A DNA stretch of 64,000 bases from Paracoccaceae bacterium (GTDB taxonomy: Bacteria > Pseudomonadota > Alphaproteobacteria > Rhodobacterales > Rhodobacteraceae), in contig JALHOL010000003.1 in assembly GCA_022843025.1 (NCBI GenBank), forward strand, positions 186,001 through 250,000. Direction: 5' to 3'. This document shows positions 19,297 through 26,726 of the stretch, piece after piece. The notes beneath the pieces were generated by a model. That model was not told where the DNA came from. It did no database searches and worked only from the letters and a program-made list of their open reading frames with translations. The stretch's first letter is position 1. Each line of letters starts with the position of its first letter. A program made the translations under genes and the position numbers.

Positions 19297-21296
19297 TCGA
19301 ACTCCATGATCACTTCATCCACCTTCAGGCTCGCCCCCGCACTGGCGGTGATCTTCTTCACCACACCGCGCCGCTCGGCCTTCAGGATGTTTTCCATCTT
19401 CATGGCCTCGACTGTGGCCAGCGCCTGCCCTTCCTGAACCTCGTCGCCCTCGGCCACGTTGATCTTCACCACCAGTCCCGGCATCGGGCAGAGCAGGTAT
19501 TTCGACGTGTCCGGCGGCATCTTCTCCGGCATCAGCAGCGCCAACTCATGCTGGCGCGGGCTGCGGACATGGCATTTCACCTCGGCCCCGCGCAGCCGCA
19601 GACGGAACCCGCCCGAGATCTTGCCCACCTTCATCACCAAAGGCGCACCATCCACCATCAGCCGTGCCAGCGGCTGCCCCGGCGTCCAGTCGCTGGTCAC
19701 CCGATGCGTGGTTCCTTCCGCAAAGGTCACGGTCGATCCATCGCGATCTGCACGGATCGTTACCGCAAACGCCTCGCCCTGCACTGCCACCACCCAGTCA
19801 TCGCCCACCCGGCGCTGATGGTTGTCCATCGTCCCGGTGATCCGCGTGCGCCGGATCTCGGCCACCCGGTTCATCGCTGCCGCTGCCGCTGCCACCCGGC
19901 GCAGCGTCGGCGCGTCCAGCGTCGCCCCCTGAAATCCTTCGGGATATTCCTCGGCGATGAAAGCCGTGGTGATATTGCCTGATACGAAGCGCGGATGATC
20001 CATCACCGCGCCCACGAAGGGCAGGTTGTGGCCGATGCCTTCCACCTCGAACGTGTCCAGTGCCAGCCGCATCTCCTCGATTGCCGCCTCGCGCGTCTCG
20101 CCCCAGGTGCACAGCTTGGCGATCATCGGGTCGTAATACATGCTGATCTCGCCGCCCTCGAAGACGCCAGTATCATTGCGCACAATCCCCCCGCGTGGCG
20201 TCGTCCCCTCGACCGGCGGGCGATAGCGCGTCAGACGGCCGATCGACGGCAGGAAGTTCCGATACGGGTCTTCCGCATAGAGCCGGCTTTCCATCGCCCA
20301 GCCGTTGATCTTCAGATCATCCTGCTTGAACGGCAAAGGCTCGCCCGCCGCCACGCGGATCATCTGTTCCACCAGATCAACCCCGGTGATCAGTTCCGTC
20401 ACCGGATGTTCCACCTGCAACCGGGTGTTCATCTCCAGGAAATAGAAGTTGCGGTTGCCATCAACGATGAATTCCACCGTCCCCGCGCTGGTATAGCCCA
20501 CCGCACGTGCCAAGGCGCAGGCCTGCTCGCCCATCGCCTTGCGCGTCGCCGGGTCCAGAAACGGCGACGGCGCCTCTTCGATCACCTTCTGGTTCCGCCG
20601 CTGGATCGAACATTCGCGCTCATGCAGATAGACGCAATTGCCATGCTTGTCGGCCAGAACCTGAATCTCGATATGGCGCGGCTGGGTGACGAATTTCTCG
20701 ATGAAAATCCGGTCATCGCCAAAAGACGCCGCCGCCTCGTTCTTGGATGACTGGAACCCTTCCGCCGCCTCGGCATCGGTCCACGCAATCCGCATCCCCT
20801 TGCCACCGCCCCCGGCGCTGGCCTTGATCATCACGGGATACCCCACCTGACCGCTGATCTTCACCGCCTCGTCCGCATCGGCGATCAGGCCCATATAGCC
20901 CGGCACCGTCGACACCCCGGCCTCCTGCGCCAGCTTTTTCGAGGTGATCTTGTCCCCCATCGCCTCAATCGCCGGGCTGGGCGGGCCGATGAACACCACG
21001 CCCTCCTTCTCCAGTGCCGCCGCGAAATCCATCCGCTCGGACAGGAAGCCGTACCCCGGATGCACCGCCTCGGCCCCCGTCGCGCGCACTGCCGCCACGA
21101 TCTTGTCGATCACGATATAAGACTGGTTCGCAGGCGCGGGGCCGATATGCACTGCCTCATCCGCCATCTTCACATGCAGCGCGTTGCGGTCGGCATCGGA
21201 ATAGACCGCCACCGTCTTGATACCCATCTTGCGGGCCGTCTTGATGACGCGGCAGGCGATCTCGCCCCGGTTGGCGATCAGGATCTTCTTGAACAT
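19293..21296 (-). CDS. pccA: Propionyl-CoA carboxylase alpha subunit (biotin carboxylase + biotin carrier)
   Basis: 667 aa. Carboxylates its own biotin using ATP and bicarbonate, for transfer to propionyl-CoA by PccB. Domains: biotin carboxylase (FKKILIANRGEIACRVIKTA; ATP-grasp glycine loop ASAGGGGKGMRI at about 160-170; FLEMNTRLQVEHPVTE), the BT linker domain (~510-595), and a C-terminal biotinyl domain with AMKM, giving Lys633 as the biotin site. Its gene is separated from pccB by four small genes. No promoter-like spacer exists between it and the upstream lipoprotein terminator (21341-21375), so read-through or a promoter overlapping that hairpin is implied. Confidence 0.97.
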   Translation of the reverse strand: MFKKILIANRGEIACRVIKTARKMGIKTVAVYSDADRNALHVKMADEAVHIGPAPANQSYIVIDKIVAAVRATGAEAVHPGYGFLSERMDFAAALEKEGVVFIGPPSPAIEAMGDKITSKKLAQEAGVSTVPGYMGLIADADEAVKISGQVGYPVMIKASAGGGGKGMRIAWTDAEAAEGFQSSKNEAAASFGDDRIFIEKFVTQPRHIEIQVLADKHGNCVYLHERECSIQRRNQKVIEEAPSPFLDPATRKAMGEQACALARAVGYTSAGTVEFIVDGNRNFYFLEMNTRLQVEHPVTELITGVDLVEQMIRVAAGEPLPFKQDDLKINGWAMESRLYAEDPYRNFLPSIGRLTRYRPPVEGTTPRGGIVRNDTGVFEGGEISMYYDPMIAKLCTWGETREAAIEEMRLALDTFEVEGIGHNLPFVGAVMDHPRFVSGNITTAFIAEEYPEGFQGATLDAPTLRRVAAAAAAMNRVAEIRRTRITGTMDNHQRRVGDDWVVAVQGEAFAVTIRADRDGSTVTFAEGTTHRVTSDWTPGQPLARLMVDGAPLVMKVGKISGGFRLRLRGAEVKCHVRSPRQHELALLMPEKMPPDTSKYLLCPMPGLVVKINVAEGDEVQEGQALATVEAMKMENILKAERRGVVKKITASAGASLKVDEVIMEFE

Positions 21297-21340
21297 CTCT
21301 CTCCCCTTGCACCGCGCCCGGGCCGGGACGCGGAAATGAC

Positions 21341-21375
21341 AAAGGCCACCCGGGCGGACTGCCCGGATGGCCTTT
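21341..21375 (-). terminator. Hairpin terminator between small lipoprotein gene and pccA
   Basis: AAAGGCCA-CCCGGGC pairs with GCCCGG-A-TGGCCTTT, an almost perfect 14-15 bp stem. On the minus strand it is followed by TTTGTCATTT. It lies after the 70-aa lipoprotein gene and 45 bp before the pccA start, so it may attenuate rather than fully separate the two. Confidence 0.7.
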
Positions 21376-21413
21376 GCGATGTGGCATCAGGCTGCCCGAA
21401 GGCAGCCGTCAGA

Positions 21414-21626
21414 TCAGTAGCGACGGCAGGGCGGCAGGCCCGGCAGGCCGCAAGACGCAGCACCGGCCAGCGCGCCGAGTGCAGCACCGGCAACCATGTT
21501 TTCATCCATCGCGTCTGCGATGGCGGCACCGGCGACCGCGCCGCCAAGGCCGCGCTCGGTCGGGGTCGCCATGCAACCCGCAAGGGTCGTGGTGGCAAGT
21601 GCAAAAAGGACGAAATATTTACGCAT
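21414..21626 (-). CDS. Small glycine/alanine-rich lipoprotein
   Basis: 70 aa. The start is the internal ATG at 21626 because it begins a perfect lipoprotein signal (MRKYFVLFALATTTLAGC, lipobox LAGC). The mature part is Gly/Ala-rich with GGAVAGAAIADAMDENMVAGAALGALAGAA, a glycine-zipper-like pattern, and ends in SCGLPGLPPCRRY. Glycine-zipper lipoproteins often lie in the cell envelope. Function unknown. It sits within the pcc locus between two terminator-like hairpins. Confidence 0.78.
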   Translation of the reverse strand: MRKYFVLFALATTTLAGCMATPTERGLGGAVAGAAIADAMDENMVAGAALGALAGAASCGLPGLPPCRRY

Positions 21627-21765
21627 GGCTCGTTGCCTCTCAAGGTTGTTATTGAGCACGAGTTTACCGTGTTCACAGCCGCAATAAAGTGAAATTCGCG
21701 GCAGAACGATCCCGCTTTCGTGTGATCGGCAGAAGCGCGCGCATACAGCCCGCTGTCGCCCTTAG

Positions 21766-21805
21766 AAAAAAGGTCCGGCCGCCCCAGCTGCGGGGCAGGC
21801 CGGAC
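21766..21805 (-). terminator. Rho-independent terminator (leftward)
   Basis: GTCCGGCC ... GGCCGGAC stem extended internally by CCCC/GGGG, followed on the minus strand by CTTTTTTC. It ends transcription of the 135-aa protein gene (21973-22380). The rest of the 346-bp spacer 21627-21972 shows no gene. Confidence 0.85.
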
Positions 21806-21972
21806 TGCAAGGGAAGGGGTACAGTCTAGGCAGAGACGGGGGCCGTAGGATGAACACCCCGCATGTTCATCAGCTTGGCCGACCACGGCACCCATGGCAA
21901 ACCCGAAGTCGGCAGCGAAATCGCACTGTGCGAAACCTTGCCGGAATGCGGATGCGGTCGGCAAAACCATGC

Positions 21973-22380
21973 CTAGTCATCCCCCCCATCGCCGTCATAA
22001 TCATCCTCGGCAAAGCCGAAATCAGGGGCGTTCTTGGCGAACACCTCGGGAAAGCTTGCCTCGGCCCGCTTCACGTCGATGCGCAGCATCGCGTCATAGG
22101 AACAGGGATCGAACGGGTCTTCCGCCGGAACCACCTCGCGCCCGAACAGCCAGGACAGCCGCCCCGCATCCAGATTGCCCCGCTCGAACGGCTCTTCCCC
22201 GAACTGCGCCCAAAGCGCTGCCATGAACCCCTGATCGGCCATGCGGTCGGCGTGCTTGCGGTCGCGATAGCGTTCTCGCTTCACGATCTTTGCCGGCCCG
22301 TCCTTGCGGTTCTCGCGCCGGATGACGAATTGGAAATCTGTTCCGGGCAACCGCCCCGGAAAACCGCGATGCTTCAGCAT
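21973..22380 (-). CDS. Conserved hypothetical protein of the pcc locus
   Basis: 135 aa, soluble, with no signal peptide. The N-terminal half is basic (MLKHRGFPGRLPGTDFQFVIRRENRKDGPAKIVKRERYRDRKHADRM); the C-terminal half is acidic (DAMLRIDVKRAEASFPEVFAKNAPDFGFAEDDYDGDGGDD). I do not recognise a domain. From memory a similar small gene lies between pccA and pccB in other Rhodobacterales, but I cannot confirm it here. The charge segregation could indicate a partner-binding protein; that is inference. Confidence 0.72.
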   Translation of the reverse strand: MLKHRGFPGRLPGTDFQFVIRRENRKDGPAKIVKRERYRDRKHADRMADQGFMAALWAQFGEEPFERGNLDAGRLSWLFGREVVPAEDPFDPCSYDAMLRIDVKRAEASFPEVFAKNAPDFGFAEDDYDGDGGDD

Positions 22381-22518
22381 GTCCTGCCCCCATCAATACC
22401 AAGGGGGGCGTCATGCCGGATCAAGCGGCCAAGGTCAAATCCGGCGCCCGGTTTCAGGGCGCCAGACAGAATCGGGGCGGGCCGGGGCTGACACGCCCCA
22501 TTGGCCCGCCCGGATGTC

Positions 22519-22656
22519 TTACTTGTACTTGCCGGTGTAGGTCGGCTCGGTCGAAACGGGGGTATCCACGTATACGACTTCTTCTTCTTTGGCAGCGCAA
22601 GCTGCGACAAAGGCAACCATGGCCAGGGCCAGAATGGTTTTCGTGCTCTTCGACAT
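22519..22656 (-). CDS. 45-aa lipoprotein
   Basis: A very short gene, starting ATG TCG AAG AGC and ending AAG TAA. The product MSKSTKTILALAMVAFVAAC is followed by AAKEEEVVYVDTPVSTEPTYTGKYK: a textbook lipoprotein signal with lipobox VAAC and a 25-residue acidic/tyrosine-bearing mature peptide. An SD-like AGGAGT lies close upstream (minus strand: CCAAGAAAATAGGAGTAGAGG then ATG, split here for clarity). It lies in the pcc locus between the DUF6497-like gene and the 135-aa gene. Easily missed by annotation for its size. Confidence 0.8.
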   Translation of the reverse strand: MSKSTKTILALAMVAFVAACAAKEEEVVYVDTPVSTEPTYTGKYK

Positions 22657-22870
22657 CCTCTACTCCTATTTTCTTGGAGGGTCAGACCGAACGATACGCC
22701 GCCGGACTGCCCCCGATGCGAGGCATAGGCCGCTTGGGTTCGGCCTTCGCGCACCATATCCGAAAAATCGGCGAAAGCACACGCAGGCAGAGCCAAGTTA
22801 TCAGCCTGTGGCCGTGCTACATCAGCAAGGCCCCCACGGGCAAGACGCATCATGCGTGCATCGGCGGACA

Positions 22871-23311
22871 TCAGAACATCTCCCAGACGCAAACACCATC
22901 TTCGATCCGGTAGGATTCAAAGAATTGCGTGGCCTCGGGGGCGGCCTCGCCAAAGGGCACCGCCACATCCGACAGCGAGATGATCACCTGTTCCGGATGC
23001 GGCCCCTGATCGGCGATGCGCGGCAAGGCATATCTGTCGCACAGATGCTGCATGTCGGCACTGGCGGTTTCAAACGCCACCCCGCCCCCCGGCGCAATCC
23101 CCGGCGCCAGAAACCGGAACCGCAGCGCCAGCCCGTCCGGCCCCGGCGCGTTCCAGATCACATCCTGCAAGGTGATCTCTTGCCCTGACGGGACCTCGAT
23201 CCGCGCCCCATCGCCCGGTTCCACCACAAGCTCCGCCCCCGCCTCTTGCGCAGCCGCAGACCCCGCCAGAATGGCGGCCATCACGGCAATACGGGCAAGG
23301 GCGACGGGCAT
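22871..23311 (-). CDS. Exported DUF6497-like protein
   Basis: 146 aa from the ATG at 23311, with a signal peptide (MPVALARIAVMAAILAGSAAAQ) and a ~120-residue domain (GDGARIEVPSGQEITLQDVIWNAPGPDGLALRFRFLAPGI ... QHLCDRYALPRIADQGPHPEQVIISLSDVAVPFGEAAPEATQFFESYRIEDGVCVWEMF). Two cysteines (in HLCDRY and GVCVW) could form a periplasmic disulfide. I associate this with DUF6497 from memory. It starts 10 bp after the pccB stop, so it is probably cotranscribed with pccB. Function unknown. Confidence 0.78.
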   Translation of the reverse strand: MPVALARIAVMAAILAGSAAAQEAGAELVVEPGDGARIEVPSGQEITLQDVIWNAPGPDGLALRFRFLAPGIAPGGGVAFETASADMQHLCDRYALPRIADQGPHPEQVIISLSDVAVPFGEAAPEATQFFESYRIEDGVCVWEMF

Positions 23312-23321
23312 CACTCGGCTC

Positions 23322-24854
23322 CTATAGCGGAATATTGTCGTGCTTCTTCCAAGGGTTGGTCTGCTTCTTCTCGCGCAGGCTGGCAAAGGCCCGCGCCACC
23401 CGGCGGCGGGTGGAATGGGGCATGATCACCTCGTCGATGAAACCCTTTTCCGCCGCCACGAAGGGGTTGGCGAAGCGGTCCTCGTAATCCTTCACGCGCG
23501 CGGCGATCTTCTCCTTGTCGCCCAACTCGCTGCGATAAAGGATCTCGACCGCACCCTTCGCCCCCATCACGGCCACTTCCGCCGTGGGCCAGGCATAGTT
23601 GAAATCGCCCCGCAAATGCTTGGACGACATCACGACATAGGCCCCGCCATAGGTCTTGCGCGTCAGCACTGTCACCTTCGGCACAGTCGCTTCGCCATAG
23701 GCGAACAGCAGCTTTGCCCCGTGCTTGATCACGCCCGCATATTCCTGCCCCGTCCCCGGAAGGAACCCCGGCACATCCACCAGCGTCAGGATCGGAATCT
23801 CGAACGCATCGCAGAACCGCACGAACCGCGCGGCCTTGCGCGACGCGTCAATGTCCAGACATCCCGCCAAAACCATCGGCTGGTTTGCCACCACACCCAC
23901 CGACTGCCCTTCGATCCGGATGAAACCACAGATGATGTTGCCCGCGAAATCCTTCTGGATTTCAAAGAAATCGCCCTCATCGGCGATCTTCAGGATCAGT
24001 TCCTTCATGTCATAGGGTTGGTTCGGGTTGTCCGGCACCAGCGTATCCAGCGACATTTCCACCCGGCCCGGATCATCAAAGAACGGCCGCACGGGCGCCT
24101 TTTCGCGGTTGTTCAGCGGCAGGAAATCGAACAGCCGCCGCGTTTCCGCGATCAGTTCCACATCATTTTCGCAGGCCCCATCCGCGACCGATGATTTCTT
24201 CGTATGCGTCGAAGCGCCACCCAGTTCCTCGGCCGTCACCACCTCATTGGTGACGGTCTTCACCACATCCGGCCCCGTCACGAACATGTAGGAGGAATCC
24301 TTCACCATGAAGATGAAGTCCGTCATCGCGGGCGAATAGACCGCCCCCCCGGCGCAAGGCCCCATGATCAGGCTGATCTGCGGCACCACACCGGATGCCA
24401 TGATGTTGCGCTGGAACACCTCGCCATAGGCCGCCAGCGAACTCACCCCTTCCTGAATCCGCGCGCCCCCGGAATCGTTCATCCCGATCACCGGCGCGCC
24501 GTTCTGAATGGCCATATCCATGATCTTGCAGATCTTGGCCGCATGAGTTTCCGACACGGACCCGCCCAGCACGGTGAAGTCCTGCGAAAACACATAGACC
24601 ATGCGGCCGTTGATCGTGCCCCAGCCGGTGATAACGCCATCGCCGGGATGGCGGTTCTCTTCCATCCCGAAATCGGTGCAGCGATGCTGCACGAACATGT
24701 CAAACTCTTCGAAACTGCCCTCATCCAGAAGCAGTTCCACCCGCTCCCGCGCGGTCAGCTTGCCCTTGGCGTGCTGCGCCTCCACCCGGCGCGCGCCGCC
24801 CCCGGCACGGGCCACGGCACGACGGTCTTCCAGTTCCTGCAGGATATCCTTCAT
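23322..24854 (-). CDS. pccB: Propionyl-CoA carboxylase beta subunit (carboxyltransferase)
   Basis: 510 aa. Transfers the carboxyl group from carboxybiotin on PccA to propionyl-CoA, giving (S)-methylmalonyl-CoA. The crotonase-like carboxyltransferase halves are both present: [23 protein letters not shown] and [22 protein letters not shown] in the N half, and [36 protein letters not shown] with [12 protein letters not shown] in the C half. The start at 24854 ([20 protein letters not shown]) is the usual one for the family; the frame remains open further upstream. A GCAAA/TTTGC-rich regulatory segment lies 70-120 bp upstream. Confidence 0.97.
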   Translation of the reverse strand: MKDILQELEDRRAVARAGGGARRVEAQHAKGKLTARERVELLLDEGSFEEFDMFVQHRCTDFGMEENRHPGDGVITGWGTINGRMVYVFSQDFTVLGGSVSETHAAKICKIMDMAIQNGAPVIGMNDSGGARIQEGVSSLAAYGEVFQRNIMASGVVPQISLIMGPCAGGAVYSPAMTDFIFMVKDSSYMFVTGPDVVKTVTNEVVTAEELGGASTHTKKSSVADGACENDVELIAETRRLFDFLPLNNREKAPVRPFFDDPGRVEMSLDTLVPDNPNQPYDMKELILKIADEGDFFEIQKDFAGNIICGFIRIEGQSVGVVANQPMVLAGCLDIDASRKAARFVRFCDAFEIPILTLVDVPGFLPGTGQEYAGVIKHGAKLLFAYGEATVPKVTVLTRKTYGGAYVVMSSKHLRGDFNYAWPTAEVAVMGAKGAVEILYRSELGDKEKIAARVKDYEDRFANPFVAAEKGFIDEVIMPHSTRRRVARAFASLREKKQTNPWKKHDNIPL

Positions 24855-24924
24855 AGACACGCTCCCCCGAATTTCGCCGGAACATAGCGGCCCCGGCGGC
24901 CATGGCAAAACGGAGTTTCGCATA

Positions 24925-24972
24925 TTTGCAATTAATTGGCAGAGCATTGCTTGCAAAACGCAAATTAGCAAA
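24925..24972 (-). promoter_or_regulatory. Probable PccR-responsive region upstream of pccB
   Basis: Within 48 bp there are TTTGCA (24925-24930), TTGC directly followed by TTGCAAAA (24947-24958), and two further GCAAA half-sites (24960-24964, 24968-24972); three GCAAA repeats start 7 and 8 bp apart. TTTGC/GCAAA half-sites are the recognition element of ScfR-type regulators such as PccR and RamB. A matching operator pair precedes the pccR gene in this window. Binding here is inferred. Confidence 0.6.
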
Positions 24973-25037
24973 CCTCTCGCCTTCCCCCCTGCCCCGCCTT
25001 ACACCCCAGACGGAACATCCGCCGCCCCGAGGCCCCC

Positions 25038-25391
25038 ATGACCCAGCTTCCCGTCCCCGTCATCACCATCGGCCTTCTGCTGGCCTCTAACATCTTCATG
25101 ACCTTCGCCTGGTATGGGCATCTGAAATACAAATCCGCCTCGCTGGTGCTGGTGATCCTTGCCAGCTGGCTGATCGCGCTGCCGGAATACGCGCTGCAAG
25201 TGCCCGCCAACCGCATCGGCCACAGCCATTTCTCGGCCGCCGAACTCAAGACGATGCAAGAGGTGATCACCCTCACCGTTTTCGCCGTCTTTTCCGTATT
25301 CTACCTCAAGGAACCGCTCACCTGGAACCACGCCATCGGCTTTGCCTTCATCGCGCTGGGGGCCTTCTTCATCTTCCACAAATGGGCCTGA
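25038..25391 (+). CDS. DMT-family protein (DUF486)
   Basis: 117 aa with four TM segments (VITIGLLLASNIFMTFAWYGHL, ASLVLVILASWLIALPEYALQVPANRIG, LKTMQEVITLTVFAVFSVFYL, LTWNHAIGFAFIALGAFFIFHKWA). It matches the small DUF486 branch of the drug/metabolite transporter superfamily, whose LPEYALQVPANRIGH segment is characteristic. Its transport role is unproven. It diverges from pccB and precedes an MFS efflux gene by 74 bp. Confidence 0.9.
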   Translation: MTQLPVPVITIGLLLASNIFMTFAWYGHLKYKSASLVLVILASWLIALPEYALQVPANRIGHSHFSAAELKTMQEVITLTVFAVFSVFYLKEPLTWNHAIGFAFIALGAFFIFHKWA

Positions 25392-25465
25392 TCGGCCCCA
25401 CCCGCACACAACCCTGTGCATTCCGGCCCATGGACAGCGGCAAGGCCAAAGCATAGGGCAACACA

Positions 25466-26677
25466 ATGACCAACTCCCGCTTCCTTGACCGCCGCACGCC
25501 CCCGCACATCGCCACACTCATCCTGATGGCGGGGCTATCGGCGCTGACGATGAACATCTTCCTACCCTCGCTTCCGGGCATGGCGGCGTGGTTCAACGTA
25601 CCCTACGGGCTGATGCAACTGTCCGTCGCGCTTTACCTCGCGCTTTCGGCCCTGCTGCAAATCGTCATCGGCCCGATTTCGGACCGCTTCGGTCGGCGCA
25701 AGGTGCTGCTCTGGTCGATCGCGCTGTTTCTGCTGGCCACCATCGGCACGCTCATCGCGCCCGATGCCACCACCTTCCTGATCTGCCGCATGGCGCAGGC
25801 TGTCATCGCATCCGGCATGGTGCTCTCGCGCGCCGTCGTGCGCGACATGGTGCCCGATGCGCAGGCCGCATCCATGATCGGTTACGTCACCATGGGCATG
25901 TCCATCGTCCCGATGATCGGCCCCGTTATCGGCGGCCTGCTGGATGAGGCATTCGGCTGGCAGGCCAACTTCGCCCTTCTCCTGATCCTCGGCCTTGCAA
26001 CGCTTGCGCTCGTCTGGGCCGACCTTGGCGAAACGGCCACCCTGCGCCGTGTGTCGCTGATGGACCAGATCCGAACCTATCCCGGCCTGCTGCGCTCACG
26101 CAGGTTTTGGGGCTATGTCGGTTGCGCCTCCTTCACCTCGGGCTCCTTCTTCGCCTATCTCGGCGGTGCGCCCTATGTGGGCAATGTGGTCTTTGGCCTG
26201 TCCTCGTCCGAAGTGGGCCTGCTCTTCGCCATCACCGCGGTGGGTTATCTGGTCGGCAATTTCATCGCCGGGCGCTTTTCCGTTCGGCTGGGCATGAACC
26301 GGATGATCCTCTGGGGCACCCTCGCCTCCATCTCCGGTCTGGCGATGCTGACCCTCGTCACGCTGGCGGGCGTGCATTCGCCCTATGTCTTTTTCGGCTT
26401 CACCCTCGCCCTCGGCCTCGGAAACGGCATGACCCTGCCCAACGCCAATGCCGGGATGCTGTCGATCAAGCCGGAACTCGCCGGCACCGCCTCGGGCCTC
26501 GGTGGCGCGATCCAGATCGGCGGCGGCGCAGCACTGGCCGCCCTCGCGGGCACGTTGCTAACCGAAGGCGCGACTGAGATGCCGCTCGTCCTTCTGATGC
26601 TGGCCTCGGCCATCCTCGCGCTCTTCTCCATCCTCGCCGTCATCCGCCGCGCCCGTACCCTCGGCCTCACAGCTTGA
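25466..26677 (+). CDS. Bcr/CflA-type multidrug efflux MFS transporter
   Basis: 403 aa, 12 hydrophobic segments. The MFS motif A loop appears as QIVIGPISDRFGRRKVLLWS after TM2, and the drug:H+ antiporter motif C region is GMSIVPMIGPVIGGLLDEAFGW in TM5, both typical of the Bcr/CflA group. The N-terminus MTNSRFLDRRTPPHIATLILMAGLSALTMNIFLPSLPGMAAWFNVP also fits. It probably exports bicyclomycin- or chloramphenicol-like compounds; the substrate is not determinable. The pccR operator lies just beyond its stop codon. Confidence 0.9.
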   Translation: MTNSRFLDRRTPPHIATLILMAGLSALTMNIFLPSLPGMAAWFNVPYGLMQLSVALYLALSALLQIVIGPISDRFGRRKVLLWSIALFLLATIGTLIAPDATTFLICRMAQAVIASGMVLSRAVVRDMVPDAQAASMIGYVTMGMSIVPMIGPVIGGLLDEAFGWQANFALLLILGLATLALVWADLGETATLRRVSLMDQIRTYPGLLRSRRFWGYVGCASFTSGSFFAYLGGAPYVGNVVFGLSSSEVGLLFAITAVGYLVGNFIAGRFSVRLGMNRMILWGTLASISGLAMLTLVTLAGVHSPYVFFGFTLALGLGNGMTLPNANAGMLSIKPELAGTASGLGGAIQIGGGAALAALAGTLLTEGATEMPLVLLMLASAILALFSILAVIRRARTLGLTA

Positions 26678-26686
26678 CGGGCACGC

Positions 26687-26714
26687 TTTGCAAAGCCGAT
26701 AACGGCTTTGCAAA
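26687..26714 (+). promoter_or_regulatory. Paired TTTGCAAA operator before pccR
   Basis: Two identical TTTGCAAA palindromes (26687-26694 and 26707-26714) sit exactly 20 bp apart, each flanked by GC-rich arms (GCTTTGCAAAGCC and GGCTTTGCAAAAG). The second abuts the AAGGGGG ribosome-binding site of pccR. TTTGCAAA is the core of RamB/PccR-type operators, so this is a likely autoregulatory site. Two-turn spacing suggests two dimers on one face of the helix. Confidence 0.78.
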
Positions 26715-26726
26715 AGGGGGCGCGCC

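Noticed and set aside
22374-22892. 172-codon leftward open frame
   Set aside because: Overlaps the 45-aa lipoprotein gene in another frame and lacks any recognisable signal or domain; its upstream part lies in a plain spacer.
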